A stretch of DNA of 64,000 nucleotides from CBDFHF01 sp965247565 (GCA_965247565.1 CBDFHF010000003.1:1860001-1924000), one strand, 5' to 3'. Shown: positions 29,239 to 37,648, counted from the first letter of the stretch. Notes: a model not told the origin generated them from the letters alone. Made by a program: numbers and translations.

Positions 29239-29382
29239 CTTTGTACATGACAAAAATTAATCAACATGACATCGGCTGTATTTTTGTCATTTCGACCATC
29301 GGGAGAAATCTTAAATTTCAGTGGCTTAAGATTTCTCTCGATGGTCGAAATGACACCGAACATGTTTTGTCATGTACAAAGC
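29239..29382. repeat. MITE-like composite palindrome with flanking 8-base direct repeats
   Basis: The outer inverted arms CTTTGTACATGACAAAA (29239-29255) and TTTTGTCATGTACAAAG (29365-29381) are perfect over 17 bases. A nested inverted pair of 29 bases (29285-29313 and 29327-29355, one G/T mismatch) sits inside. The direct repeat AACAAGAT occurs just outside at 29231-29238 and 29383-29390 and looks like a target-site duplication. No coding capacity. It occupies the otherwise empty 29116-29639 interval between the spermidine synthase-like gene and pilA; I see nothing else there. Confidence 0.75.
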
Positions 29383-29639
29383 AACAAGATAGCCTTGATC
29401 AAGCCTGCGTTATTAGTTCTGGACAAATTTTGCGACATTTTTGGAATGTCTCAAAAAATGTCTAGACATTAGAAATGTCGCAAAATAACCGAGCTCTTTC
29501 TCGTCACTTTTTTAGCGCCGATCTGGGCCGGTGTAACCGAAAATAGCACAAGCGTAAATCGGGCTAAGCCGTTAAAATCAGGCTATTCAGCACAAATAGT
29601 CTTCTGGTCAGTACAATTTATACACTCTGCAGGCACAGT

Positions 29640-29655
29640 TGGCATGGCTAGTGCT
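29640..29655 (+). promoter_or_regulatory. Sigma-54 promoter of pilA
   Basis: TGGCATGGCTAGTGCT carries the invariant GG and GC with correct -24/-12 spacing. Transcription should start near 29667, about 37 bases before the pilA ATG. Sigma-54 control of pilA is well known in other gammaproteobacteria; the regulator (PilR) is not in this window. Confidence 0.75.
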
Positions 29656-29703
29656 TAATACTCAGTGAAAGATTTTTTTCAACTTACCCCAAGGAAATAC
29701 AAC

Positions 29704-30255
29704 ATGAATATGAAAACCCAAATGCAAAAAGCACAACAAGGTTTCACCTTAATCGAGTTAATGATCGTGGTGGCCATTATTGGTATTTTGGCAGCTGTCG
29801 CGATTCCGGCTTATCAAGATTACACCGTCCGTTCACGCGTGACAGAAGGTTTAAGCTTGGCTGAAAGCGCTAAGCTAATGATTGGCACGGATGGCGCCGC
29901 GTCTCAGGCTGATTTGACTCAGGTGACCACAACTTGGAATGGTCAAGCGGGTGGCGTAGGCGCTACTAGTAAATATGTCGTTTCTATCATGATGGATGCT
30001 GGTAATACTGGGGTAATTACAATTACCTATAATGCTGCCTCAGTAGGTCTTGCAGCTAATCAAACCTTAGTGTTGTCACCCTTCGTTCAAACAGGTGCAA
30101 CCCCACCTCCTGCATTGGCCGCTTCTTTCGGTACCCCAGGTACTATCGATTGGGCTTGTGCTTCAGCGACGAATGCCGCTGCTACTGCACAAAGCATGGG
30201 CGCAGCAGCAACAGGTACCCTGATAGAACGTTTCGCACCTGCTAACTGCCGCTAG
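29704..30255 (+). CDS. pilA: Type IV major pilin
   Basis: 183 residues from ATG 29704, chosen for AAGGA 8 bases upstream and because an upstream in-frame start at 29665 would fall at the predicted transcript start. Prepilin leader MNMKTQMQKAQQG is followed by FTLIELMIVVAIIGILAAV (cleavage after Gly, Glu at +5). It ends with a disulphide-loop pair of cysteines (DWACAS and PANCR). Exported and assembled into type IV pili for adhesion, twitching and DNA uptake. A terminator follows. Confidence 0.94.
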   Translation: MNMKTQMQKAQQGFTLIELMIVVAIIGILAAVAIPAYQDYTVRSRVTEGLSLAESAKLMIGTDGAASQADLTQVTTTWNGQAGGVGATSKYVVSIMMDAGNTGVITITYNAASVGLAANQTLVLSPFVQTGATPPPALAASFGTPGTIDWACASATNAAATAQSMGAAATGTLIERFAPANCR

Positions 30256-30318
30256 TTGTTTATCCAATTGGATTAGCTATTTCAGTTAAATTCAATAAGA
30301 CAGAAAATGGATAAACAG

Positions 30319-30352
30319 AACCGCCTTAGACTTAGCCTAAGGCGGTTTTTTT
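30319..30352 (+). terminator. Rho-independent terminator after pilA
   Basis: AACCGCCTTAG (30319-30329) pairs with CTAAGGCGGTT (30337-30347), then a T run. It separates pilA from the second pilin. Confidence 0.92.
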
Positions 30353-30353
30353 A

Positions 30354-30369
30354 TGGCGGCTGACTTGGT
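30354..30369 (+). promoter_or_regulatory. Possible sigma-54 promoter of the second pilin
   Basis: TGGCGGCTGACTTGGT has GG at -24 and TTGG at -12 (consensus TTGC, one mismatch) at correct spacing. It abuts the pilA terminator and would start a transcript near 30381, 17 bases before the preferred ATG. Confidence 0.35.
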
Positions 30370-30397
30370 TAAATTTAAAATTTCTGGCGACGATCAC

Positions 30398-30949
30398 ATG
30401 GCTCAACTCAAACAGTCCTTACAACAAGGTTTTACCTTGATAGAACTTATGATTGTTGTGTCTATCATTGGTATTTTGGTAACGTACGCTGTTCCCGCTT
30501 ATCAAGATTATGTTATTCGTATTCGGTTTACAGATGGCTTTATATTGGCGGCCCCTGCTAAATCAGCTCTTAGCGAAGTAGCCACAGTGACTGATTTGAC
30601 TATTGCGGCCACCAGCTTTAATAGCCGAAATAACAATGCCGGTGCGAATAACAAATACGTTGATGATGTTCAAATTGATGCGGTGAATGGCAAGATTACT
30701 ATCCGATATAATTGGGCTGCCGTCGGTGTGGATGCTAATCAGCGCACTTTAACCCTCACGCCTTTTGTTGCCATATCTTCTGGTGTGTATGATCCATTAG
30801 ATGTGGCGTTACCTGCGGGTAGCTCCGGTCCCATGGAATGGGCCTGTGCTTCGCAAACCAGTGCAACATCGGTATCCCGAGGTTTTCCAGATACGTCGTT
30901 AGGAGCCGCAGGTGTAAGGACTCGTTATGCGCCGTCTGAGTGTCGATAA
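30398..30949 (+). CDS. Second type IV pilin (PilA paralog)
   Basis: 183 residues from ATG 30398. This start gives a short prepilin leader, MAQLKQSLQQG, before FTLIELMIVVSIIGILVTY. The ATG at 30353 lies at the edge of the terminator and would give an overlong leader. It shares the leader, helix and the C-terminal cysteine pair (EWACAS, PSECR) with the upstream pilin but differs through most of the head. It may be a minor or alternative subunit. Confidence 0.88.
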   Translation: MAQLKQSLQQGFTLIELMIVVSIIGILVTYAVPAYQDYVIRIRFTDGFILAAPAKSALSEVATVTDLTIAATSFNSRNNNAGANNKYVDDVQIDAVNGKITIRYNWAAVGVDANQRTLTLTPFVAISSGVYDPLDVALPAGSSGPMEWACASQTSATSVSRGFPDTSLGAAGVRTRYAPSECR

Positions 30950-30963
30950 AATCAGCTGCGTAG

Positions 30964-31044
30964 GTTGGGTTGCCCGCTTTTTGGCAACCCAACATCATCC
31001 GGCACTGCATTATAAAAACCGCCCCGAAATTTTTTCTGGGCGGT
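30964..31044 (+). terminator. Two hairpins after the second pilin
   Basis: GTTGGGTTGCC (30964-30974) pairs with GGCAACCCAAC (30983-30993), and ACCGCCC (31018-31024) with GGGCGGT (31038-31044). Neither has a strong T run. Termination function is likely but not certain. Confidence 0.5.
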
Positions 31045-31091
31045 GGTTTAAAGTTGTTGCTGGATTTGCCTTTTTTCAAAATCCACACAGC

Positions 31092-31128
31092 TTGATCGAT
31101 GTGCGAAATAGGTGTATATAATGCACAT
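31092..31128 (+). promoter_or_regulatory. Promoter and possible operator of the RHH gene
   Basis: TTGATC (31092-31097) and TATAAT (31117-31122) with a 19-base spacer. Inverted arms ATGTGC (31099-31104) and GCACAT (31123-31128) bracket the -10 box, a layout expected for autorepression by a ribbon-helix-helix protein. Binding is inference. Confidence 0.45.
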
Positions 31129-31152
31129 TATTTTAGTCAAGAGGAAATTGTT

Positions 31153-31362
31153 ATGTCTGTTCGATTCAACGTTGTATTGTCTGATGACCTTAATCGTGAG
31201 CTTGATAAAGCGGCTGAAGAAGGTGAGACGAATAAAAGTGAAATTCTGCGCAAAGCGATTACCTTGTACCTTGCCGCAAGGGATGGGCGTCGGAGAGGGT
31301 TAAAAATTGGTTTGGTCGAACCGGAAACGCAAAAATTAGAAACGGAAATTATCGGTTTATGA
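31153..31362 (+). CDS. Small ribbon-helix-helix (CopG-type) regulator
   Basis: 69 residues from ATG 31153 (AAGAGG about 9 bases upstream). VRFNVVLSDDLNRELDKAAEE then TNKSEILRKAITLYL has the strand-helix-helix pattern of CopG/MetJ proteins (quoted as two parts). A start at 31099 would lie upstream of the likely promoter -10. Its stop overlaps the next gene's ATG (ATGA), so the two are coupled. Such pairs can be antitoxin-toxin or regulator-target; the partner is not a known toxin. Confidence 0.8.
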   Translation: MSVRFNVVLSDDLNRELDKAAEEGETNKSEILRKAITLYLAARDGRRRGLKIGLVEPETQKLETEIIGL

Positions 31363-31625
31363 GTCATATTGACCTTAATCACCCACCGCCCAACCATACC
31401 TTTAGTGTTTCGGTCGACCGCCAGGAAACTGACGCAGAACGTAATGTCAGGTTGTTCAAAGATGTTGCCTTGTTTATTGTTGCCCTGGGTTTTGTGATCC
31501 TAATCGTCTGGTTGTGCTATTCCACCTTGGTTGCCACCGTCGCCAGCGCAGAAGAGAAAAAGTGGGCTATGTCAATACTCTCTGCCGCGACGGGCGGGAT
31601 CATCGGTTATCTGGTTCGTAAATAA
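31359..31625 (+). CDS. Small two-helix membrane protein coupled to the RHH gene
   Basis: 88 residues, family not recognised. A Pro-rich, polar N-terminus is followed by a membrane helix (about 37-58, VALFIVALGFVILIVWL), a charged turn with EEKKW, and a second short helix ending YLVRK. The ATGA overlap with the RHH regulator implies coupled translation. Confidence 0.65.
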   Translation: MSHIDLNHPPPNHTFSVSVDRQETDAERNVRLFKDVALFIVALGFVILIVWLCYSTLVATVASAEEKKWAMSILSAATGGIIGYLVRK

Positions 31626-32009
31626 TTGCTGCGTTCAGCCGAGGGTGGGCAATGCTTTTCTGCCCAGCATTAACCTGACGAATCACAACCTAAACCATCC
31701 AGTCCTTAACGGGGTTGGGTGGTTTTTGTGCCTATTTTGGGTGGGTACAACCGTCTGCCCACCCTGTTGATTGTCCGGCATCGCGCTGTCGGGCAACGAT
31801 AAGTCTGTTGTCCGATTTACTTTGCTTGATTACTTGACATCTACTCCGCCGGGTTGACTTCTCAGAATGAATCCTACAAAGCCAAGCTTTTGGTCTATAG
31901 TTGGTAACGCTAGCTCGACTTTCCCAATAAAAGCGTCAAAGAGCTTTCTTTTCATTTCACTCAGATTATTTTACGGTTGGTTTGCGAAGTCCTCGGAGGT
32001 TAATGCACC
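31626..32009 (+). other. Intergenic region with terminator-like hairpins upstream of tfpX
   Basis: No convincing gene. AAACCATCC (31692-31700) pairs with GGGTGGTTT (31717-31725, one mismatch) and is followed by T residues, a likely terminator for the RHH operon. A wider inverted pair AGGGTGGGCA / TGCCCACCCT spans 31642-31765. The 3' end holds the tfpX ribosome site (CGGAGG). Confidence 0.5.
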
Positions 32010-32762
32010 ATGAAAATTAATCGTTACCAAGCTTTTGGTGCGCATCTATTTGGCTCAGTTATGGTCGCGCTGTGTTCGGCAGCGTTGGTTTTTTGGGTAT
32101 GGTATCCGGCTCCGCTTGCAGAGGCTACTGGCGTCACTGATATTTTTTTGTTGCTACTTGCTGTGGATGTAACGATGGGGCCTGTTATTACGTTAATCGT
32201 TTTCAATCCGGCCAAAAAAGAACTCAAGCGTGATCTGGCTATTGTGTCACTGCTGCAAATATCTGCGCTAATTTATGGGCTTCACGCGGTGTTTGTTGCC
32301 CGGCCGATTTACATAGTCTATAACGCCGACCGGTTTGATTTAGTGTATGCCAACGACATGACCGAGGCTAAATTGGCCAAAGTCACCCGTCCGGAGTTTA
32401 AGTCGGTGCCGCTATTTGGGCCTGAAGTAGTTGCCGCACACAAGCCAACCGATAGCAAAACACGCAGCGATATTATGTTCAGTGCAATAGCAGGAGGCGA
32501 TGATTTGCCGCAAATTCCAGAGCATTACGTTAATTACAGCGAGGAAAAAGCTGATGTTATGAAGCATCTGCAACCGATTGACAAATTGCGCAAATTAAAT
32601 GAAAACAGATTGGCTGAGATCAATGCGTTTACCAAAATGTATGCAGATCATCAGTCGGGAATAAGTTATTTGCCAGTAAAAGCTAAGACTATGGATTTAT
32701 CGGCTATTGTCGATAGTGGTACAGCGGAGGTTCTGGAGTTCACCACTCTAAAGCCCTGGTAA
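32010..32762 (+). CDS. TfpX/TfpZ-type type IV pilin accessory protein
   Basis: 250 residues with about three N-terminal membrane helices (about 10-32, 42-63, 75-95) followed by a soluble part. INRYQAFGAHLFGSV, DVTMGPVITLIVFNP and the RPIYIVYNADRFDLV segment match the TfpX/TfpZ family encoded beside pilins. These accessory proteins aid surface assembly or stability of their cognate pilin. A CGGAGG ribosome site supports the start. Confidence 0.9.
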   Translation: MKINRYQAFGAHLFGSVMVALCSAALVFWVWYPAPLAEATGVTDIFLLLLAVDVTMGPVITLIVFNPAKKELKRDLAIVSLLQISALIYGLHAVFVARPIYIVYNADRFDLVYANDMTEAKLAKVTRPEFKSVPLFGPEVVAAHKPTDSKTRSDIMFSAIAGGDDLPQIPEHYVNYSEEKADVMKHLQPIDKLRKLNENRLAEINAFTKMYADHQSGISYLPVKAKTMDLSAIVDSGTAEVLEFTTLKPW

Positions 32763-32812
32763 GGTTCTAGTGTGACGGGGCAAGATCTAGATTTGCCGAT
32801 GTGAATGCCAAA

Positions 32813-32840
32813 AAAAACCGGCGATAACGCCGGTTTTTTT
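32813..32840. terminator. Bidirectional terminator
   Basis: AAACCGGCG and CGCCGGTTT form a 9-base stem with loop ATAA and have A and T runs on both sides, between the convergent tfpX and BI-1 genes. Confidence 0.92.
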
Positions 32841-32861
32841 ATTAGTGATTGGGGTAAGCGT

Positions 32862-33530
32862 TTATTCGTCGCCGCCGAATATGCCTAGAATCTGTAACAA
32901 ACTTAAGAATAAGTTATAGATAGACACATATAATGAAACAGTAGCCAGAATATAGTTGGTTTCGCCGCCATTAACGATAGCGCTGGTTTGCAGCAGGATC
33001 ATTCCGGACATTAGCAAAATGAACATAGCGGAAACTGCTAGCGAGAGCGCAGGCATTGAAAACACAACGGCAGCAATTCCGGCTAGAAATGCTACCAATA
33101 TGCCGACCATTAAAAAACCACCCAAAAAGCTGAAATCTTTACGCGTGGTTAACGCATAACCGGATAAGCCAAGAAAAATAACGCCAGTACCGCCCAGCGC
33201 CGTCATGACTAACTGATGGCCGTTACTGAAATGTTGAATGTACATCGATATGATTGGCCCTAAGGTCAAGCCCATAAAGCCGGTTAAAGCAAATACGCAC
33301 ACCAGACCCCAGCCACTGTTGCTGAATTTAGTTGTTAAAAACAGCAGGCCGAAATAGCCGACCATGCTCATAATCATGCCCGGATGCGGCAAGTTAAGAT
33401 ACATGGCAGCACCTGCGGTCATGGCGCTAAACAGTAAAGTCATTGCTAATAACATATAAGTGTTTTTTAGCATTTTATTAGCAGCCAGAATACTGGCTTC
33501 TGGACGTGAAATAGTAGTATTTAGACTCAT
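32862..33530 (-). CDS. Bax inhibitor-1 family (YccA-like) membrane protein
   Basis: 222 residues from the ATG at 33530 (AAGGA 10 bases upstream; a longer frame to 33611 lacks homology). Seven membrane helices; the family pattern is clear in MLKNTYMLLAMTLLFSAMTAG (two parts) and the C-terminal YVSIYNLFLSLLQILGIFGG. Bacterial members include YccA, an FtsH substrate and modulator, and BsYetJ, a pH-sensitive calcium leak channel. ftsH lies elsewhere in this window. Confidence 0.93.
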   Translation of the reverse strand: MSLNTTISRPEASILAANKMLKNTYMLLAMTLLFSAMTAGAAMYLNLPHPGMIMSMVGYFGLLFLTTKFSNSGWGLVCVFALTGFMGLTLGPIISMYIQHFSNGHQLVMTALGGTGVIFLGLSGYALTTRKDFSFLGGFLMVGILVAFLAGIAAVVFSMPALSLAVSAMFILLMSGMILLQTSAIVNGGETNYILATVSLYVSIYNLFLSLLQILGIFGGDE

Positions 33531-33664
33531 TTTAAGAATTTCCTTAAAAAAATAATTACGAAACAAAAACACACCTAAGTCCCTCAAATTAGAGTTTTCG
33601 GTGTTGCACAACGTTTTGACCCAAATGTTATATCATCGATAACCCTTTTTTTACAAACAAGATT

Positions 33665-34063
33665 ATGACAGAAACGACAGAAAATACACTCTACTCACTG
33701 TTAGGCGGAGAAAAAGCCTTATTAAGTTTGGTTGATCGGTTTTACTTTCTGATGGACACCCTGCCGGAAGCAGCTGGTATTAGAGCCATCCATTCGCCGA
33801 GTTTGACCCAGGCGCATCAGAAATTGTTCAAATTTTTATCGGGTTGGTTGGGTGGGCCGGATTTATTTATTCGAGAATATGGGCATCCACGCTTACGGCA
33901 GCGACATTTTCCCTTTGCTATTGGCGAGTCAGAACGTGATCAATGGATGTTATGCATGAATAAAGCCTTACAAGAAATTAACATGGATGCGAATTTACGA
34001 CTACATTTAAGCCAGAGTTTGCAACAGCTTGCGACGCATATGATTAATCAAAACCCCCACTGA
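33665..34063 (+). CDS. Group II truncated hemoglobin
   Basis: 132 residues. LYSLLGGEKALLSLVDRFY is the usual TrHb start. HPRLRQRHFPFAIGESERD contains the proximal-His region, and the following WMLCMNKAL carries the G8 Trp typical of group II. Binds heme and O2/NO. It ends 11 bases before lapD, so it is probably cotranscribed with the LapD/LapG biofilm switch, an uncommon arrangement. Confidence 0.92.
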   Translation: MTETTENTLYSLLGGEKALLSLVDRFYFLMDTLPEAAGIRAIHSPSLTQAHQKLFKFLSGWLGGPDLFIREYGHPRLRQRHFPFAIGESERDQWMLCMNKALQEINMDANLRLHLSQSLQQLATHMINQNPH

Positions 34064-34074
34064 GGATTTAATCC

Positions 34075-35979
34075 ATGACTTTGTCAAAACAACTGTTAAT
34101 ACTGGTATTGGCGCTGTTTTCAATGATATTCGCTGTTAATTTTTTTATCAGTGTTAATAACATGCGCAGTTATTTACAAGGTGAGTCACAAGTTCATGCT
34201 CAGGATACTGCGACTTCTTTAGGATTATCGCTAAGTCCCCATATTAAAAATGAGCAAGACCCGGTTATTAAAACCATGATGAATGCTATTTTTGACCGGG
34301 GGTATTATAAAGAAATGGTGTTGGTTAATGCCGAACAACAGACCTTGGTGAAGTTGTCCAATGATCGAGGCATTAATGAAGTTCCGGATTGGTTTATCAA
34401 TCTGCTTCCTATCCACACCGCTAGGGTAGAAAGCGAGATTAGTACCGGTTGGAATGTAGGCGGCACTATTCACGTAACGATTAACCCTGGCTATGCCTAC
34501 TTAAAACTTTACGAGCAGGCGAAAAACGCATTTTGGTACTCATCATGGACTTTTTTATTGGCAGCATTGCTATTAATGTTTGTGCTTAGATTTGTGTTAC
34601 GGCCACTAAAAAAGATCAACTTGTTAGCTTTAACTATCGCGCATGGTGAGTTTGATACGATTAATCCGTTGCCATGGACCACAGAGGTTAGAAATGTTGC
34701 GCATTCAATGAATGCCATGTCCATGAAGATTGCCAAGATGATCCATAATCTAAATACCAAGCTTGAGGTGTTAGGCCACAAGCTGCAAATTAATGAACTG
34801 ACCGGTTTGCCCAAAAAAAACAGTTTTGATATTGAAATTAACCAGCTGTTTTTGGAAGATACCGAAGCCTATATTTTTTTAATCAAGCTAGATAGCTTGA
34901 ATAATCTGGTAAAAGAAAAAGATGCCGATGCAATTGATGCATTTTTGCAAGATACAGCGAGCGCCTTAAAACAAACAGCCGCCGCATTTCCTGTAGGACA
35001 GGCCAATGTTTATCATTTTCATGGTGCCGAATTTTGTATCGTGTTGCGCGATGTTAATTATCAGCAAACTGAGCAATGTGCAAAATTGGTCAGTGAGGCG
35101 TTAACTTTTGCAGGTAGGCGTTATCAATTAACTGATATGGCGCATTTTGGTGTGGCGCGATTTAATGTGTTAGGCACAGCAGCTGGCATGCTGGCTGCCG
35201 CTAATGAAGCCTTTGAACAGGCTAAGTTAATTAATGCCAATGGCTATTACATTCGAACTACCGAGGACCATGCCAGAGACATTGCAGAATGGAAGTCGCT
35301 GGTTTTTGATAGCGTAGAGAATGCATCTTATCAAGCGGTCTTTGTGGGCCCGGTAAAAGATTTTGAATTGGGTAAAACCTTAATGGAAGAGGCTTTTATC
35401 CAAGTAATCGACGGAAAAGGGGATTTGGTATCGATCGGAACATTTATATCCATTGCCGAGAAATTTGAAAAAATTGTTGATTTGGACAAAGGGGTTACCG
35501 AAAAAGTCATCGATTATATGCAAACTCAAGCGATTACCCATGCTATAGCTATAAACGTATCAACCAGAACCGTTAAGAACAACGACTTTCGCAACTGGTT
35601 GGTCGACCAGTTACAAAACAATCAGGCAATTGCCGCGCAGTTGGTATTTAGTGTATCCGCCTATGCGGTGTCCAAAGACTTCAAGGTGTATAAGGAATTT
35701 GTCGAATTTGCGCATGCACTCGGGGCAAAAGTGATGTTGAAACGTTTCGATAACCGATCCATGTCGTTGGATATGGCTAAAATGCTTAGGCCAGATTACA
35801 TCCGCATGACCAGAGATATGTGTAATGGCCTCAATGAGGAGCCAAGTAAAAGGGCTTTTGTGGAGACGTTGAAAGAGGCTAGCGAATTACTGGATGTTCA
35901 GGTGTTAGCAGAAAACATTTCTGCAGAGGAAGATTTCAACCTTATTAAAACCATTGGCATTGCTGGCGCTAGTCGATAA
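34075..35979 (+). CDS. lapD: LapD-type c-di-GMP receptor
   Basis: 634 residues. Membrane helix (about 7-27), periplasmic LapD/MoxY-type domain (about 28-155, with WNVGGTIHVTINPGYAYLKL), second helix (about 158-175), HAMP, then degenerate GGDEF (HFHGAEFCIVL in place of GGDEF) and degenerate EAL (SYQAVFVGPVKDFE lacks the EAL signature). This is the LapD pattern: an inactive c-di-GMP binder that, when loaded, holds the protease LapG away from its adhesin. It is followed by lapG 28 bases later. Confidence 0.93.
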   Translation: MTLSKQLLILVLALFSMIFAVNFFISVNNMRSYLQGESQVHAQDTATSLGLSLSPHIKNEQDPVIKTMMNAIFDRGYYKEMVLVNAEQQTLVKLSNDRGINEVPDWFINLLPIHTARVESEISTGWNVGGTIHVTINPGYAYLKLYEQAKNAFWYSSWTFLLAALLLMFVLRFVLRPLKKINLLALTIAHGEFDTINPLPWTTEVRNVAHSMNAMSMKIAKMIHNLNTKLEVLGHKLQINELTGLPKKNSFDIEINQLFLEDTEAYIFLIKLDSLNNLVKEKDADAIDAFLQDTASALKQTAAAFPVGQANVYHFHGAEFCIVLRDVNYQQTEQCAKLVSEALTFAGRRYQLTDMAHFGVARFNVLGTAAGMLAAANEAFEQAKLINANGYYIRTTEDHARDIAEWKSLVFDSVENASYQAVFVGPVKDFELGKTLMEEAFIQVIDGKGDLVSIGTFISIAEKFEKIVDLDKGVTEKVIDYMQTQAITHAIAINVSTRTVKNNDFRNWLVDQLQNNQAIAAQLVFSVSAYAVSKDFKVYKEFVEFAHALGAKVMLKRFDNRSMSLDMAKMLRPDYIRMTRDMCNGLNEEPSKRAFVETLKEASELLDVQVLAENISAEEDFNLIKTIGIAGASR

Positions 35980-36007
35980 TTGATAATAAACGCGCGCGGT
36001 TATTGCG

Positions 36008-36673
36008 ATGTTGAGAAATGATAAACGTCACGCATTCAGCGTTGTTGTTGCTTTCCTCGGTTGTTTATCGGCTGTCACCGTTGTTGCAACGCTGGAAATC
36101 AGCGACGTTTTATTGTCGAGAATTCAAGATAAATACGGAACAATAGCAAGATCGCGGGTTATTAACTGGCAAAAATTGATGCAAACTGGCAAAGATTTAC
36201 CTGAGCAAGAAAAGTTAAACTTGGTTAACGATTTTTTTAATCAGAATGTTGCTTTTGTTGATGATATTATCCACTGGCACACGGATGATTATTGGGCTAC
36301 TCCGCTGGAGTCCTTGGCTACTGGCGCGGGCGATTGTGAGGATTATTCTATCGCCAAATATTTCACTCTGATTGAGCTAGGTGTGGATGAAAGTAAAATG
36401 CGCATTACTTATGTTAAAGCTTATAAACTCAATCAAGCGCATATGGTGCTTACCTATTTTTCAACGCCAAAAGCTGTACCGTTGGTGTTGGACAATTTAA
36501 TGCCCACCATAAAGCCGGCAACGGAGCGCACAGACTTGCTACCGGTGTATAGTTTTAACGGTACGGGATTGTGGATTGCTAAAGATCGGGGCACAGGCAA
36601 AAGGGTAGGTGAGGCCGATCGCTTAAGCTTATGGACTGAGCTAAAACAACGAATGTTTGAAAATACTATCTAG
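36008..36673 (+). CDS. lapG: LapG-type periplasmic cysteine protease (BTLCP)
   Basis: 221 residues with an N-terminal signal or anchor (about 10-28). The Cys-His-Asp triad is visible: TGAGDCEDYSIAKYF, NQAHMVLTYF and LVLDNLMP. It cleaves the N-terminus of LapA-like surface adhesins when LapD is free of c-di-GMP. No large adhesin gene is in this window, so its target must be elsewhere. Confidence 0.94.
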   Translation: MLRNDKRHAFSVVVAFLGCLSAVTVVATLEISDVLLSRIQDKYGTIARSRVINWQKLMQTGKDLPEQEKLNLVNDFFNQNVAFVDDIIHWHTDDYWATPLESLATGAGDCEDYSIAKYFTLIELGVDESKMRITYVKAYKLNQAHMVLTYFSTPKAVPLVLDNLMPTIKPATERTDLLPVYSFNGTGLWIAKDRGTGKRVGEADRLSLWTELKQRMFENTI

Positions 36674-36768
36674 AGACGCTTATTTCTTCGTTACCCTTTT
36701 CCTATCAAATTCGTCGCAGCCAGCGAGCTACTCGTGCCCGCATAGTTGTTTCAGTCAACAAAGTCGAA

Positions 36769-37407
36769 GTGGTTGCACCAGTCCGGGTTTCAGAGCAGCG
36801 ACTACAACAGTTCGTAGTATCCAAACAGCAATGGATTGTGCAAGCTTTAAACAAGATGGCAGCAACTACTGAACAGGCTCAAGATTTTGCCCCTGATGTT
36901 TTTAAGCATGGCGCAGAAATTTCCTATCAAGGTCAGCGTTATCAGATAGCGATACAGCCGTCTAAATTAAAGACCATTAAAATTGAATTAACCGAGCAAC
37001 TGCTGGCCCATGTGCCCCAAAGCCTGATGGCTGAAGATCACGCTGCTTTATTAAAAAAAGCAGTGATCCGCTGGTTGAAAAAACAAGCATTAGTCAAAGT
37101 GCAGCAACTGGTGGAGTTACATGGTGCCAACAAGCAACTTTGGCCACGCACCGTTTCAATCAAAACCCAAAAAAGCCGTTGGGGTAGTTGCGGTATTCAT
37201 AACGATATTCACATCAATTGGTTATTGATCATGGCGCCACCTGACGTACTTGAGTATGTCGTAGTGCATGAACTTTGCCATATTCGAGTCAGAAATCATT
37301 CACAACATTTTTGGGCATTAGTGCTAGAGCATTTGCCAGCTTTTAAAAATTCACGACAGTGGTTGAAAAAAAACGGTGGCACTTTAATGCAGGTAGCACA
37401 AAGGTAG
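36769..37407 (+). CDS. YgjP/SprT-like metallopeptidase (DUF45)
   Basis: 212 residues from the GTG at 36769. Zinc-protease motif VVHELCHIRVRNHSQHFW (HExxH plus third His) and KSRWGSCG are family hallmarks. The same frame is open back to 36661 and encodes family-like sequence (LPFSYQIRRSQRATRAR, then VVSVNKVEVVAPVRVS) immediately upstream. That conserved part has no ATG, GTG or TTG; an ATT at 36682 is the only near candidate. The true start is therefore unclear. It follows lapG by fewer than 100 bases and is probably in the same transcript. Confidence 0.85.
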   Translation: MVAPVRVSEQRLQQFVVSKQQWIVQALNKMAATTEQAQDFAPDVFKHGAEISYQGQRYQIAIQPSKLKTIKIELTEQLLAHVPQSLMAEDHAALLKKAVIRWLKKQALVKVQQLVELHGANKQLWPRTVSIKTQKSRWGSCGIHNDIHINWLLIMAPPDVLEYVVVHELCHIRVRNHSQHFWALVLEHLPAFKNSRQWLKKNGGTLMQVAQR

Positions 37408-37648
37408 TTTCCTGTCTCTTCAATTAGAGATAGATCCCGCTTGAAAAGCCCCTGGTAAAGAAGGCGCAAACAGTGGCTTACGCCAGCCATAAATCCAGTT
37501 GATAAATCGGCTTACCACAAGCCTGACGAAAAAGTAAGGGATCCAAAAATCAGGGCCGAAGCTGAGATTAACAAAGCCGGGCAGTGCTGTGATGTTGAAT
37601 GGGCAGATTTTATATTTAAATTTCCGGTTTTTCCGGAGATTTAGGCGT

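Noticed and set aside
29665..29703. Upstream in-frame start for pilA
   Set aside because: Lies at the predicted sigma-54 transcript start and lacks a ribosome site; ATG 29704 has AAGGA and a normal leader.
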